This document shows positions 1-8,346 of a DNA stretch of 64,000 bases, in pieces. The translations under genes and the position numbers were made by a program. The stretch is from NCBI GenBank assembly GCA_965216425.1, contig CBDCFV010000006.1, forward strand, positions 930,001-994,000. The letters run 5' to 3'. Positions within the stretch are counted from its first letter, which is position 1; the number at the start of each line of letters is the position of its first letter. The stretch is from CBDCFV01 sp965216425 (GTDB taxonomy: Bacteria; Chloroflexota; Dehalococcoidia; Lucifugimonadales; UBA3495). Under the pieces are notes generated by a model. That model saw only the letters and a list, made by a program, of their open reading frames with translations. It was not told the DNA's origin and did no database searches.

Positions 1-707
1 CTATGGAGACGCTGGCGACCGTGCTATGCGCGCTGGCCTTCTGCGTCGCAGTGGGATTGCCCTTGGGCATTATTGCGGCCCGCAATGACCGCTGCGAGGC
101 GGTAATCCGCCCGGTGCTGGACGTAATGCAGACCATCCCAACCTTCGTTTACCTAGTGCCGGTGGCGATGTTGATCGGCATAGGCTCCGTTCCCGGCGTA
201 ATCGCCACCATCATATTTGCCCTGCCGCCCGTCATCCGGCTGACCAACCTGGGAATCCGGCAGGTGCCGCTGGACGTAGTTGAAGCGTCTTATGCCTTTG
301 GCTCCACGTCCTGGCAAACCCTCAAGGACGTGCAAGTCCCCTTGGCGATGCGCACCATTATGGCCGGGATGAACCAGACGTTATTGTTGTCGTTATCCAT
401 GGTGGTAATTGCTTCAATAATCGGCGCAGACGGGCTGGGCCGTCCGGTGCGGCAGGGCCTCAACAACCTGCAACCGGGTTTGGCCGCGGTCGGCGGCGTC
501 GGCATCGTCATCCTGGCCATAGTCTTAGACCGTATTACGCAAGCTTTGGGGCGTGGAGGCCCGGGAGGAGGGCAAGGCGCGCTGATGAGGATTTTGACGG
601 CCCTCTTCTGGTCCCGGCGAACGTCAGACCCCGTAGCGGACCCGTCATCCGGCAGCAGTGTCCCATCCGAAGAAACAACATCCACTCGGGAAGAGGCGAC
701 CCGCTAG
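1..707 (+). CDS. proW: Glycine betaine/proline-type ABC transporter permease (ProW-like), 5' partial
   Basis: Inner-membrane permease of an osmoprotectant (glycine betaine/proline) importer. The reading frame is open to the left edge, so the N-terminus and probably the ATPase gene lie outside the window. The visible part has several hydrophobic segments, a 'QTIPTFVYLVP' stretch characteristic of ProW/OpuAB proteins, and the EAA-type cytoplasmic loop (EASYAFGSTSWQTLKDVQVP, about residues 98-117) that contacts the ATPase. The C-terminus is a polar tail rich in Ser, Thr and Glu after the last membrane helix. A ProX-like binding protein follows about 140 bp downstream on the same strand, which supports the assignment. 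Substrate choice (betaine, proline or choline) cannot be read from the permease alone. Confidence 0.88.
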   Translation, partial: METLATVLCALAFCVAVGLPLGIIAARNDRCEAVIRPVLDVMQTIPTFVYLVPVAMLIGIGSVPGVIATIIFALPPVIRLTNLGIRQVPLDVVEASYAFGSTSWQTLKDVQVPLAMRTIMAGMNQTLLLSLSMVVIASIIGADGLGRPVRQGLNNLQPGLAAVGGVGIVILAIVLDRITQALGRGGPGGGQGALMRILTALFWSRRTSDPVADPSSGSSVPSEETTSTREEATR

Positions 708-847
708 GCCTCTTAGGATAAAACCTGTTGGAAGTCAGGAGGTGAATCTGGAAAATTGCCCACCCTTGGGTATGACGCAGTGAGGCAGATGCCCTGTCCT
801 CAGTGCGGACCCAAACAAATCATCCAAGAACACTTGAGAGGCTTAAC

Positions 848-2134
848 ATGCAAATGAAAACGTTTTTGAGACCGGCGCTATTGGTGAGCGCCTTTATGAT
901 TCTTCTCATGGTATTTGCCGCCTGCGCCACTGCGGCTGAGCCACAGATCGTGGAAAAAGAGGTCATCGTAGAAAGAGAGGTCATCAAAGAGGTCCCCGTA
1001 GAGAAAGAGGTGGTGGTAGAAGTCGAAAAAGAGGTGGTGGTGGAAAAGGAAGTCCCTGTAGAGATCGAAAGGATCAAAGAAGTGCCCGTTGAGGTTGAGA
1101 AGATAGTCGAAAAAGAGGTGGTGGTAGAAAGAGAGGTCGTTAAAGAGGTCCTCGTGAATCCTCCGCCCTTGGCGATGCCCGGGAAAGGAGTTGAGGTCCA
1201 GCCCGCGCGCGCCAACTGGAACACCGGCTACTTCCAGGAAGCCCTCTACAGCCTGGCTTTAGAGGAATTGGGCTACGACGTTCAAGAGTATCAAGAACTG
1301 GACAACGCCATCTTCTACTTGGCCGTATCTCAGGGGGACGTGGACTTCTGGGCCAACGCGTGGTTCCCGTTGCACGACCAGTTCGAGGAGACATGGTCTC
1401 AGGGAGCCGAGATCGCCGGAACCGTGATTCAGAGCGGAGGGATGCAGGGCTACTTGGTGGACAAGGCCTCGGTCGAAAAATTCGGCATCACGACGCTGGC
1501 CGACTTCGCCAAACCGGAAGTTAAAGAGGCCTTCGACCACGACGGCGACGGCAAGGCAGACCTCTATGGCTGCTCCGACGGCTGGGGTTGCAACAAGGTT
1601 ATCGAGCACCAGATCCCGGCGTTCGAGCTGTCCGACCACATCAACCATAACACCGCAGCCTACAACGCCATGTTTGCCGACGTGAAATCCCGCTACGAAA
1701 ACGGTGATTCCGTCTTTTATTACACTTGGGCCCCCAACTCCACGCTCACGAAAGGGTTTGGATTGGTTCCCGGCACCGACGTCACCTGGGTCGAGGTGCC
1801 CAGCTTCTCCCATCCGGCCATCACCGACGAGTCCAAAGTAATGATTCCAGGCGTCGACGGATGTGTGGGAGACAACGACCCGTGCTTCATGGGCTTTGCG
1901 GCCAACGATATCCAGGTTATCGCCAACAGCGAGTTCCTGGAGGCGAACCCCTCAGCGGCGAAGCTCTTCGAGGTGATGAACCTGTCGTTGGGAGACGTGC
2001 TGGCCCAGAATAACCGCATGGCCGCCGGCGAGAACTCCCAGGAGGACATCGACAAGCACGCTAAGGAATGGGCCGCGATTAACGCGGACGTGTGGAATAG
2101 CTGGCTGGACCAAGCGAGAAGAGCCGCCAATTAA
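848..2134 (+). CDS. proX: Glycine betaine/proline-type solute-binding lipoprotein with EKEV-repeat tether (ProX-like)
   Basis: Extracytoplasmic binding protein for the ProW-type importer just upstream. The ATG at 848 is chosen because GAGAGG at 836-841 sits 6 bases before it and a lipoprotein signal follows at once (hydrophobic stretch, FAAC lipobox, Cys26); a GTG start at 803 would put 15 extra residues before the signal. Residues about 34-103 are a low-complexity repeat of EKEV, EREV and EVPVE units. The ligand domain begins near 'VQPARANWNTGYFQEALY' and has the Trp/Tyr-rich features of ProX/OpuAC proteins (DFWANAWFP, GWGCNKVIE). The paralogue at 3244-4728 shares this architecture. A hairpin terminator candidate follows at 2163-2192. 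Confidence 0.9.
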   Translation: MQMKTFLRPALLVSAFMILLMVFAACATAAEPQIVEKEVIVEREVIKEVPVEKEVVVEVEKEVVVEKEVPVEIERIKEVPVEVEKIVEKEVVVEREVVKEVLVNPPPLAMPGKGVEVQPARANWNTGYFQEALYSLALEELGYDVQEYQELDNAIFYLAVSQGDVDFWANAWFPLHDQFEETWSQGAEIAGTVIQSGGMQGYLVDKASVEKFGITTLADFAKPEVKEAFDHDGDGKADLYGCSDGWGCNKVIEHQIPAFELSDHINHNTAAYNAMFADVKSRYENGDSVFYYTWAPNSTLTKGFGLVPGTDVTWVEVPSFSHPAITDESKVMIPGVDGCVGDNDPCFMGFAANDIQVIANSEFLEANPSAAKLFEVMNLSLGDVLAQNNRMAAGENSQEDIDKHAKEWAAINADVWNSWLDQARRAAN

Positions 2135-2162
2135 GGCTTAGCCAACTCCCAGTAAACAGGCC

Positions 2163-2192
2163 AGGAGGGGCGGGGAATTCCCGGCCCCTCCT
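2163..2192 (+). terminator. Hairpin terminator/attenuator after proX
   Basis: AGGAGGGGC (2163-2171) pairs with GCCCCTCCT (2184-2192), with three further G-C pairs inside; AATAATTT follows. The T-run is imperfect, so it may only partly stop transcription into the methyltransferase gene 80 bp downstream. Confidence 0.6.
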
Positions 2193-2271
2193 AATAATTT
2201 GGGGCTTCCCTTCAAAAGCCTAATTTCACGAATGCGGCCATAACCAACCGCGTAAGGAGATCCAGACTGAT

Positions 2272-3105
2272 ATGACCAATAGGGACGTAGAATCAATCGT
2301 TTCCAGCACCCAAGCATACTACGACGGCCCGGCTGATGAGATATATCGCACTATCTGGGGAGACAACGTCCACTTGGGCGTCCCTTGCAGCGACGAATGT
2401 CCTCATCCCGAGGCCATGGAACACACCAACGAACTCATGGCCAAGGCTGTAGCGCTCGGCCCGGAAGTCCGGGTCCTGGACCTGGGATGCGGCTACGGCT
2501 CCACCGCCCGCTACTTGGCGGCAAATTACGGTTGCGCAGTAACCGGCACCAACATCAGCGAAAGAGAACTGGAGTTGGCGCGGGAGAGAAGCAGCGAAGC
2601 GGGCTTGGACCACTTGCTGTCCTTCGAGTACGAGGACTTCCATAGCCTACAGTACCCCGCCGACTCCTATGATGTTGTCTGGAGCCAGGAGGCGTTCCTC
2701 CACGCGGCGGACAAGACCGCCGTACTGTCCGAATGCCGCCGAGTCCTGAGACCGGACGGCGCGTTGATCTTCACCGACATCCTGGTCCGGCGCGGAACGC
2801 CGGTAGCGGACCGGGAAAGAATTTACGACAGGGTCAAGTCTCCGGATATGTGGGACCTGGAAGACTACACCAACGCGATGGCCAATTTGGACCTCCCCGT
2901 CAGCAGGGTTGAGGACTGGTCCCATCACGTCGCCCGTTCTTACGGCTGGGTGCGGGACCGGCTTCAAGGGAACCGTGAGGCGCTTCTATCGCGGATCGAC
3001 GCCGAAACCATCGACCGCACGGTAGACGCCCTTACCTTTTGGGTGGATTCGGCCAACGCCGGCAAGATTGGCTGGGCGTTGTTCGTAGCGCAAAAACCAG
3101 CATAA
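2272..3105 (+). CDS. SAM-dependent methyltransferase, sarcosine/dimethylglycine N-methyltransferase type
   Basis: Class I methyltransferase of 277 residues. The N-terminus 'YYDGPADEIYRTIWGDNVHLG' and the acidic-Gly SAM motif VLDLGCGYGS (68-77) match the sarcosine/dimethylglycine methyltransferase family, which makes glycine betaine by the last N-methylation steps; 'VVWSQEAFLHAADK' and the C-terminal 'GKIGWALFVAQ' are also family-like. It lies between two ProX-like genes, so a role in betaine metabolism is favoured by context. A related protein is encoded at 11916-12737 next to a glycine/sarcosine-type enzyme. AAGGAG at 2254-2259 precedes the ATG by 12 bases, slightly long. Other small-molecule methyltransferases of the same superfamily cannot be excluded without an alignment. 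Confidence 0.75.
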   Translation: MTNRDVESIVSSTQAYYDGPADEIYRTIWGDNVHLGVPCSDECPHPEAMEHTNELMAKAVALGPEVRVLDLGCGYGSTARYLAANYGCAVTGTNISERELELARERSSEAGLDHLLSFEYEDFHSLQYPADSYDVVWSQEAFLHAADKTAVLSECRRVLRPDGALIFTDILVRRGTPVADRERIYDRVKSPDMWDLEDYTNAMANLDLPVSRVEDWSHHVARSYGWVRDRLQGNREALLSRIDAETIDRTVDALTFWVDSANAGKIGWALFVAQKPA

Positions 3106-3140
3106 CTGCGTCGTGCCGACTCACACTTACAGTGCCATGG

Positions 3141-3152
3141 CATATTAATATG
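3141..3152. promoter_or_regulatory. 12-bp palindrome in the proX2 upstream region
   Basis: CATATTAATATG is a perfect 12-bp palindrome located about 90 bp before the second proX gene. It could be a repressor site or part of a promoter; nothing else in the window repeats it that I noticed. Confidence 0.25.
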
Positions 3153-3243
3153 TATGAAACCTCTTCTCCCGGCGACAACCGGTTGAGACGGCTGCACTCC
3201 ATTGACCTGCGAGAATACTGTAAATGGCACCAAGAGGCTTAAG

Positions 3244-4728
3244 ATGCAATTAAAAACGCGCTTGCGGACTGTGTTTGTCGGCTGCGCTCTACTGTCGCTG
3301 CTGTTGGTTTTCATTGCCTGCGCCTCTGACGCTGCCGAACCACAGATTGTGGAAAAAGAGGTGATCAAAGAGGTGCCTAAAGAGATCATCGTAGAAAAAG
3401 AGGTCATCAAAGAGGTGCCCGTTGAGGTCATCGTAGAAAAAGAGGTCATCAAGGAAGTTATCGTTGAGGTCCCTGTAGAGATCATCAAGGAAGTCATCGT
3501 AGAAAAAGAGGTCATCAGGGAAGTGCCCGTTGAAGTCATCGTAGAAAAAGAGGTCATCAGGGAAGTGCCCGTTGAAGTCATCGTAGAAAAAGAGGTCATC
3601 AGGGAAGTGCCCGTTGAAGTCATCGTAGAAAAAGAGGTCATCAGGGAAGTGCCCGTTGAAGTCATCGTAGAAAAAGAGGTCATCAAGGAAGTTATCGTTG
3701 AAGTCCCTGTAGAGGTCATCGTAGAAAGAGATAGTGACGGAGCGGCGGCAGATCACGGTAATATAGCCCTGCCCGGAATGGGTGTCATGGTGTGGCCCGC
3801 GAGAGCCACTTGGAATACGGGCTACTTCCAGGAAGCGCTTTACAGCCTGGCATTGGAACAACTGGGCTACGACATCCAGGACCATCAGGAACTGGATAAC
3901 GCGTTGTTCTACGAAGCGGTCGCCCAAGGGGACCTGGATTTCTGGGCCAACGGTTGGTTCCCTCTCCATTATCAATTTGAAGAGCTGTGGTCCCAAGGAG
4001 CCGAGATTGCCGGTACCGTGATCAAGGGCGGTGCGATGCAAGGCTACTTGGTAGACAGGGGATCCGTGGAAAAATTCGGCATCTTGACGCTGGCGGACTT
4101 CGCCAAACCGGAGGTTAAATCAGCTTTCGACCATAATGGCGACGGTAAGGCCGACCTTTATGGCTGCACCGACGGCTGGGGTTGCAACAAGGTCATCGAG
4201 TACCAGATCGAGGCCTTCGAGCTTTCAGACCACATCAATCACAACACCGGCCAATATGACGCCATGTTCGCCGAAGTAAAGGCCCGTCACGCCAACGGAG
4301 AATCCGTTCTGTACTATGCCTCAACCCCCGGCCTCACTCTCACCGAGGGTTTCGGCCTGGTCCCTGGGAGCGACGTTACATGGATCGAGGTGCCGAGCTT
4401 CGCCCATCCAGTGATTGCCCACGAGTGGATGGTCAAAATTCCCGATGTTGAAGGGTGTGTACGCTTCCACAACCCTTGCTTCCTGGGCTTCGCGGCAAAC
4501 GACATCCGGGTTGTAGCTAACAGCAAGTTCCTGGCCGATAATCCCGCAGCCAAGCGACTTTTCGAGGTAATGAATTTGTCGCTTGAAGATGTGTTGGCCC
4601 AGAATAAACGTATGGAAGCCGGCGAGAACTCCCAAGAGGACATCGACAACTACGCTAAAGAGTGGGCGGCAACCAATGAGCAGGTGTGGACTAACTGGCT
4701 TAACCAAGCCAGAAGCGCTACCCACTAA
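3244..4728 (+). CDS. proX: Second ProX-like solute-binding lipoprotein with expanded EKEV tether
   Basis: Paralogue of the binding protein at 848-2134, with near-identical blocks such as WNTGYFQEALYSLALE, DFWANGWFPL and GWGCNKVIEYQ. AAGAGG (3232-3237) precedes the ATG by 6 bases; the signal ends in a lipobox FIAC at Cys26. The tether (about residues 35-162) is nearly twice as long as in the first copy because a 42-bp unit is repeated in tandem at the DNA level. No permease or ATPase gene is next to it, so it probably delivers ligand to the ProW complex encoded upstream, or acts as an alternative-affinity receptor; this is inference. A terminator hairpin follows at 4759-4786. Confidence 0.88.
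   Translation: MQLKTRLRTVFVGCALLSLLLVFIACASDAAEPQIVEKEVIKEVPKEIIVEKEVIKEVPVEVIVEKEVIKEVIVEVPVEIIKEVIVEKEVIREVPVEVIVEKEVIREVPVEVIVEKEVIREVPVEVIVEKEVIREVPVEVIVEKEVIKEVIVEVPVEVIVERDSDGAAADHGNIALPGMGVMVWPARATWNTGYFQEALYSLALEQLGYDIQDHQELDNALFYEAVAQGDLDFWANGWFPLHYQFEELWSQGAEIAGTVIKGGAMQGYLVDRGSVEKFGILTLADFAKPEVKSAFDHNGDGKADLYGCTDGWGCNKVIEYQIEAFELSDHINHNTGQYDAMFAEVKARHANGESVLYYASTPGLTLTEGFGLVPGSDVTWIEVPSFAHPVIAHEWMVKIPDVEGCVRFHNPCFLGFAANDIRVVANSKFLADNPAAKRLFEVMNLSLEDVLAQNKRMEAGENSQEDIDNYAKEWAATNEQVWTNWLNQARSATH
3493..3660 (+). repeat. Four perfect 42-bp tandem repeats inside proX2
   Basis: Units 3493-3534, 3535-3576, 3577-3618 and 3619-3660 are identical and encode VIVEKEVIREVPVE each time. Diverged units flank them on both sides. 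Perfect identity at synonymous sites points to recent expansion by slippage or recombination. Confidence 0.95.
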
Positions 4729-4758
4729 GGTCTTGTGAACGTCCGGGCAACACAACTC

Positions 4759-4786
4759 TGAGGAGCGGGGAATCACCCCGCCCTCA
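4759..4786 (+). terminator. Hairpin terminator after proX2
   Basis: TGAGG-AGCGGGG (4759-4770) pairs with CCCCGC-CCTCA (4776-4786) around the loop AATCA, followed by TTTACAT. It is placed 30 bp after the stop codon. Confidence 0.55.
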
Positions 4787-4842
4787 TTTACATGTTGAAC
4801 CTGTCCAGTCGCTTCTCCCAAGTGCGAGGCGGAGGCTGACGC

Positions 4843-4982
4843 TTAAAGACTATCTCAAAACCAATCAGCCTCGTGATTTCCCCACGTTGTTGACCGAGGC
4901 TTGCTGACCGACGCCTATAGATTCCAGCCTCCGCGGGAATGACGTGTTGGGTGCTGGGACAAGTTTTGAGATAGTTTCTTAG
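4843..4982. mobile_element. MITE-like inverted-repeat element, family 1, copy 1
   Basis: Ends are ACTATCTCAAAAC (left) and GTTTTGAGATAGT (right), a perfect 13-bp inverted pair, with a palindrome-like core around CCGCGGGAATGACG. Total about 138 bp, no coding capacity. Related copies are at 25989-26141 and 30922-31047. It lies between convergent genes and its right end overlaps the stop codon of the MFS gene. Confidence 0.75.
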
Positions 4983-6439
4983 TGGTGACGGCCTCCGTGC
5001 CCATGAGCATGATCATGTCCACCGGTGTGCCCGTCATGATCGCCATCGCGGTGGTCTCCATGCAGGTCGGCCGCGGGCGCCAAGCGGGGCATCCGAACGA
5101 ACATCAGGATCACCGCTCCGGCCACGTACAACACCGCCGTGTAGTAGAACAGGTTGTTCGTGTCGATGTTGTACAGCCATCCGGCGATGATGGGCGACGC
5201 GGCGCTGAAAACAAAGCGGGAAGTGGAAACCAATCCCAGAGTCGTTGCTGCTGTCCCTTCGCGTACTATGTCCATCGCCGCAGCGGTCAAGATGGGTTGG
5301 TCGCTGAACAGGAAAATTCCCAAAGCAGCCAACAACACGGTCATTACCGCCAAGCTATCGCCAAAAGGAGCCATCAAAAAAGTTATCAATGCCAGGAAGG
5401 CCATACCTGGCACAAGCACCAGTTTTCGGCCTATCCGGTCCGAGATATAGCCCATCACCGGGCTGGTGAAGATTCCCACCAGAACAAGGAGACCGATTAA
5501 CGAACCCCGGATGAACAGGTTTGAGAAATTTCCGTGCTCCGTGTTGGCGGTCAATCCCAGTTCGTCCACCAAATACAATGGCAATATGGTGATAAACCCG
5601 ATGTAGGCCATGCCGCGCAATCCGGCAACCACCGTAATGCCCCACATCCGGCCGTTGCGTATCAACAGTTTGGTTTCCTCAATCTGCCCACGCATGGTGG
5701 AAACCGGCTGTGCTTCAGCAGCGGCTTGCACCCTTTGACCGATGTCTCGAAAAGCCCAGAAAACGAGAAAGGTCAGGAATATAGGGACGGCCGCGTAAAT
5801 GGTAATCACCGCTTGCCAAGTCAGGCTAATCAGCAGAAGCCCTGTCAGCACCGGGCCGAGAACGTCCCCAATGTTGCCGCCAACCCCATGAAACGAAAGC
5901 ACCGAGGCCCGGCGATGGGAGAAGTGCGACGACAAAGCAGCCATAGCCGGCAAATGCCAAAACGCCGCCGCGATGGCGACAATCGCCATACCGGCCAGCA
6001 ACAGCGCATAACCCAGAGGGTTCAAACTACTCTGCTCTCCGACGGCTTGGGAGGCTTGGTCGGCCGCCAGCCAAGCGCTGCCCGGTACTTGCCAGCCGGC
6101 AGCAGCCATTAGCAGCCAACCGACCCCGAACAGCCCCATACACACAGCCATGACCCAGCCCCAGTAACGCCGCAAAGTGTCCGTTATCACCCCTCCGGGC
6201 AGCGACACTACGCCGGAGGCGATTTCCCGGGTGCTCTGGATGCTCGTAGCGGCGATGACGCTGCCGCCCAGGAGCAGGTCACGCACCTCGGGGAGCATAA
6301 CGATGAAGCTCTGAGCGATCCAGTGAAAGACTCCGTGGCCGCTGGTCAAGCCGCCGATGATAAACGCGGCGCCCCGCCGCACCCCGGTACGTCCCTCCAC
6401 CACTGCAGGAATCTCGTGGCGATGGTGCGCGTGTGCCAT
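4979..6439 (-). CDS. MFS transporter with His-rich termini in the zinc operon
   Basis: Twelve-helix major facilitator protein of 486 residues. The N-terminus starts MAHAHHRHE and the C-terminus is a run of His, Asp and Gly (HGDHRDGDHDGH and onward), as expected for a metal-handling tail. Helix 2-3 carries an MFS motif A-like element near 'SLPGGVITDTLRRYWGW', and the second half has 'YISDRIGRKL', a clear motif A copy. It is the last gene of the minus-strand zur-znuACB operon, 30 bp after znuB. Metal or metal-chelate export or uptake is a context-based guess; a drug-type substrate is possible. Confidence 0.8.
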   Translation of the reverse strand: MAHAHHRHEIPAVVEGRTGVRRGAAFIIGGLTSGHGVFHWIAQSFIVMLPEVRDLLLGGSVIAATSIQSTREIASGVVSLPGGVITDTLRRYWGWVMAVCMGLFGVGWLLMAAAGWQVPGSAWLAADQASQAVGEQSSLNPLGYALLLAGMAIVAIAAAFWHLPAMAALSSHFSHRRASVLSFHGVGGNIGDVLGPVLTGLLLISLTWQAVITIYAAVPIFLTFLVFWAFRDIGQRVQAAAEAQPVSTMRGQIEETKLLIRNGRMWGITVVAGLRGMAYIGFITILPLYLVDELGLTANTEHGNFSNLFIRGSLIGLLVLVGIFTSPVMGYISDRIGRKLVLVPGMAFLALITFLMAPFGDSLAVMTVLLAALGIFLFSDQPILTAAAMDIVREGTAATTLGLVSTSRFVFSAASPIIAGWLYNIDTNNLFYYTAVLYVAGAVILMFVRMPRLAPAADLHGDHRDGDHDGHTGGHDHAHGHGGRHH

Positions 6440-6469
6440 ACGTACCTCCGATGGCCGTGTTATATGACG

Positions 6470-7339
6470 TTAGTCAAATGCGCCGGAATTCTGCGGCAAC
6501 CTGGAGAGGCCACTGCTGCGGACAAAACGGCCTCGTACTTTGGACCATGCCAGAACTACTACGAACACCGCCGCCGACAGCAACACCACACTGGCCCCCG
6601 ACGATACGTCGGCGAGGTAACTTAAGTATATGCCGACCGTTCCGCAGATGGCGCCGATGCCAGTGGACAGAAGAGTCATTTTGCTAAAGCTGTTGGTAAG
6701 CAACCGGGCTATAACGGGAGGGATAACGACGGCAGCGGCGATCATCATTACCCCCAACACCTGCATGGAAACAACGATGGTGCTGGCCAACATCAGCGAG
6801 AACAGGGTGTCAACCCAACCCGTGGGCACACCATAGAACTGGGCTACCTCCGTATCGAACGTAGCAAACAGGAACAACTTGTAAGCTAAAAAGAATACCG
6901 ATGCCACTATGCCGGCCACCACGATTATCGCGATTAGTTCCGCCTCTCGAACACCCAGCACGTTGCCCCACAAATATGACTCTAAGTTGGCCCTAAACCC
7001 GTGATTCATGCTGATGATAGCAATACCTACAGCAAAGCTTGCAGTGGTTATGATACCGATGGCGGCGTCGGACCCTATAGGATTTTTGCGGGTGGTCCAC
7101 GTGACGAGCAACGCCGAAAGGAAGCCCCATGCAGTAGCGCCTATGAAAAAATTGACGGACATCACCCAACTGACCACTGCACCTCCGAAGATGGCATGAG
7201 AAAGTCCGTGGCCGATATAGGCCATCCCTCGGAGCACAATGTAGACACCCATCAAGCCGCACAGCCCGCCAACCAGTGCGGCGGCTATGATGGCCCGCAC
7301 AAAGAAACCGTACTCGAAAGGCTCCAGCAAGGCTAACAA
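6470..7339 (-). CDS. znuB: Zinc/manganese-type ABC transporter permease (ZnuB family)
   Basis: Integral membrane subunit of 289 residues with about eight hydrophobic helices. Family features include 'GLCGLMGVYIVLRGMAYIGHGLSHAIFGGAVV' near the N-terminus (the Gly-rich conserved loop of ABC-3 permeases) and 'MQVLGVMMIAAAVVIPPVIARLL' in the second half. The start overlaps the end of the ATPase gene by 7 bases, indicating translational coupling. With znuC, znuA and the Fur-type regulator upstream it forms a high-affinity Zn (possibly Mn) importer. Confidence 0.9.
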   Translation of the reverse strand: MLALLEPFEYGFFVRAIIAAALVGGLCGLMGVYIVLRGMAYIGHGLSHAIFGGAVVSWVMSVNFFIGATAWGFLSALLVTWTTRKNPIGSDAAIGIITTASFAVGIAIISMNHGFRANLESYLWGNVLGVREAELIAIIVVAGIVASVFFLAYKLFLFATFDTEVAQFYGVPTGWVDTLFSLMLASTIVVSMQVLGVMMIAAAVVIPPVIARLLTNSFSKMTLLSTGIGAICGTVGIYLSYLADVSSGASVVLLSAAVFVVVLAWSKVRGRFVRSSGLSRLPQNSGAFD

Positions 7340-8283
7340 TCTCCCGCTGCAGCCGGGCTGGCGTGGTGGTGGTGCGCCGGGGAACGGTCAGGCGCGGGAT
7401 GGTTGTGCGGGACTACGTCGCCGCGGTGGCTGTCGTCCTGCACCGTGGCAACCGGTTCTTTGCCCCCGAACCAGAAGTGGGCGCTCTCCGCCACCAGAGT
7501 CATCCCTTGATATTGGATAACCGGCATTTCCGCCCCATACACCTCGAAGAGAATGTGAGGCACGATCACTTGGTGAGGCGGGCCGTCTGCCACGATTGAC
7601 CCGTTCAAGCAGACGATGCGCGGCAGATGCACCGCCACCGCGTTTATCTCATGGGTAGTCAGCATGATGGTGACGCCGGCGTGGTTAAGGTCGTGAAGCA
7701 GGTGCATCACGTCGTCCCGTGTCTTTACGTCAACCCCGGACGTAGGCTCGTCCAACAGGAGCAACTCCGGGTTGCTGACCAGGGCCCGTGCCAGGAAGAC
7801 CCTTTGCTGTTGCCCCCCCGACAACTCGCGGATGTGCCGCTTGGCCAAACCCCCGATCCCCAACCGCTCCATCATATCGAAGGCCAATTCCCGTTCCTGC
7901 TTACGGAACCAAGGGAACAGGACGTTCGACATGGTGCGCCCCATCATCACCGCTTCCTCCACGGTGACCGGGAAGTTCCAGTCGATGGTTTCCAATTGGG
8001 GCACATAGCCAGCCCGGTTGCGGCGTCCTTTAGCCGGTCTGTCGTGCAAGCGCACTTCGCCGGCCATTATGTCAACGGCGCCCAGTATTGTGCGGAGCAG
8101 CGTGGTCTTGCCCGACCCGCTGGGCCCCAGAAGGGCCACGAAATCACCGGGCATCACCTTGAGGTCAATATCGCGGACGACGGGCGAGCCGGCGTAACCG
8201 GCGGTTACCCGTCGAAATTCAACCACAGGGCCAGCGTCGGGATCGGGCCGGTGAAGGTGCGCTAATTCTGGCGGATGCAGCAT
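7333..8283 (-). CDS. znuC: Zinc-type ABC transporter ATP-binding protein with His-rich tail (ZnuC family)
   Basis: ATPase subunit with Walker A GPSGSGKT (residues about 53-60), signature ELSGGQQQRV and Walker B LLLLDEPTSG, followed by the H-loop 'TTHEINAV'. At 316 residues it is longer than the usual 230-260; the excess is a C-terminal extension containing 'VVPHNHPAPDRSPAHHHH', a plausible metal-binding tail. It is the middle gene of the importer, 60 bp after znuA and overlapping znuB. Confidence 0.9.
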   Translation of the reverse strand: MLHPPELAHLHRPDPDAGPVVEFRRVTAGYAGSPVVRDIDLKVMPGDFVALLGPSGSGKTTLLRTILGAVDIMAGEVRLHDRPAKGRRNRAGYVPQLETIDWNFPVTVEEAVMMGRTMSNVLFPWFRKQERELAFDMMERLGIGGLAKRHIRELSGGQQQRVFLARALVSNPELLLLDEPTSGVDVKTRDDVMHLLHDLNHAGVTIMLTTHEINAVAVHLPRIVCLNGSIVADGPPHQVIVPHILFEVYGAEMPVIQYQGMTLVAESAHFWFGGKEPVATVQDDSHRGDVVPHNHPAPDRSPAHHHHASPAAAGDC

Positions 8284-8346
8284 TTCAACTATTGGGCGGC
8301 GGTGACTCCCGCCGGCCTCTTTAGAGTATCAGTAAGTACCGGGCCG

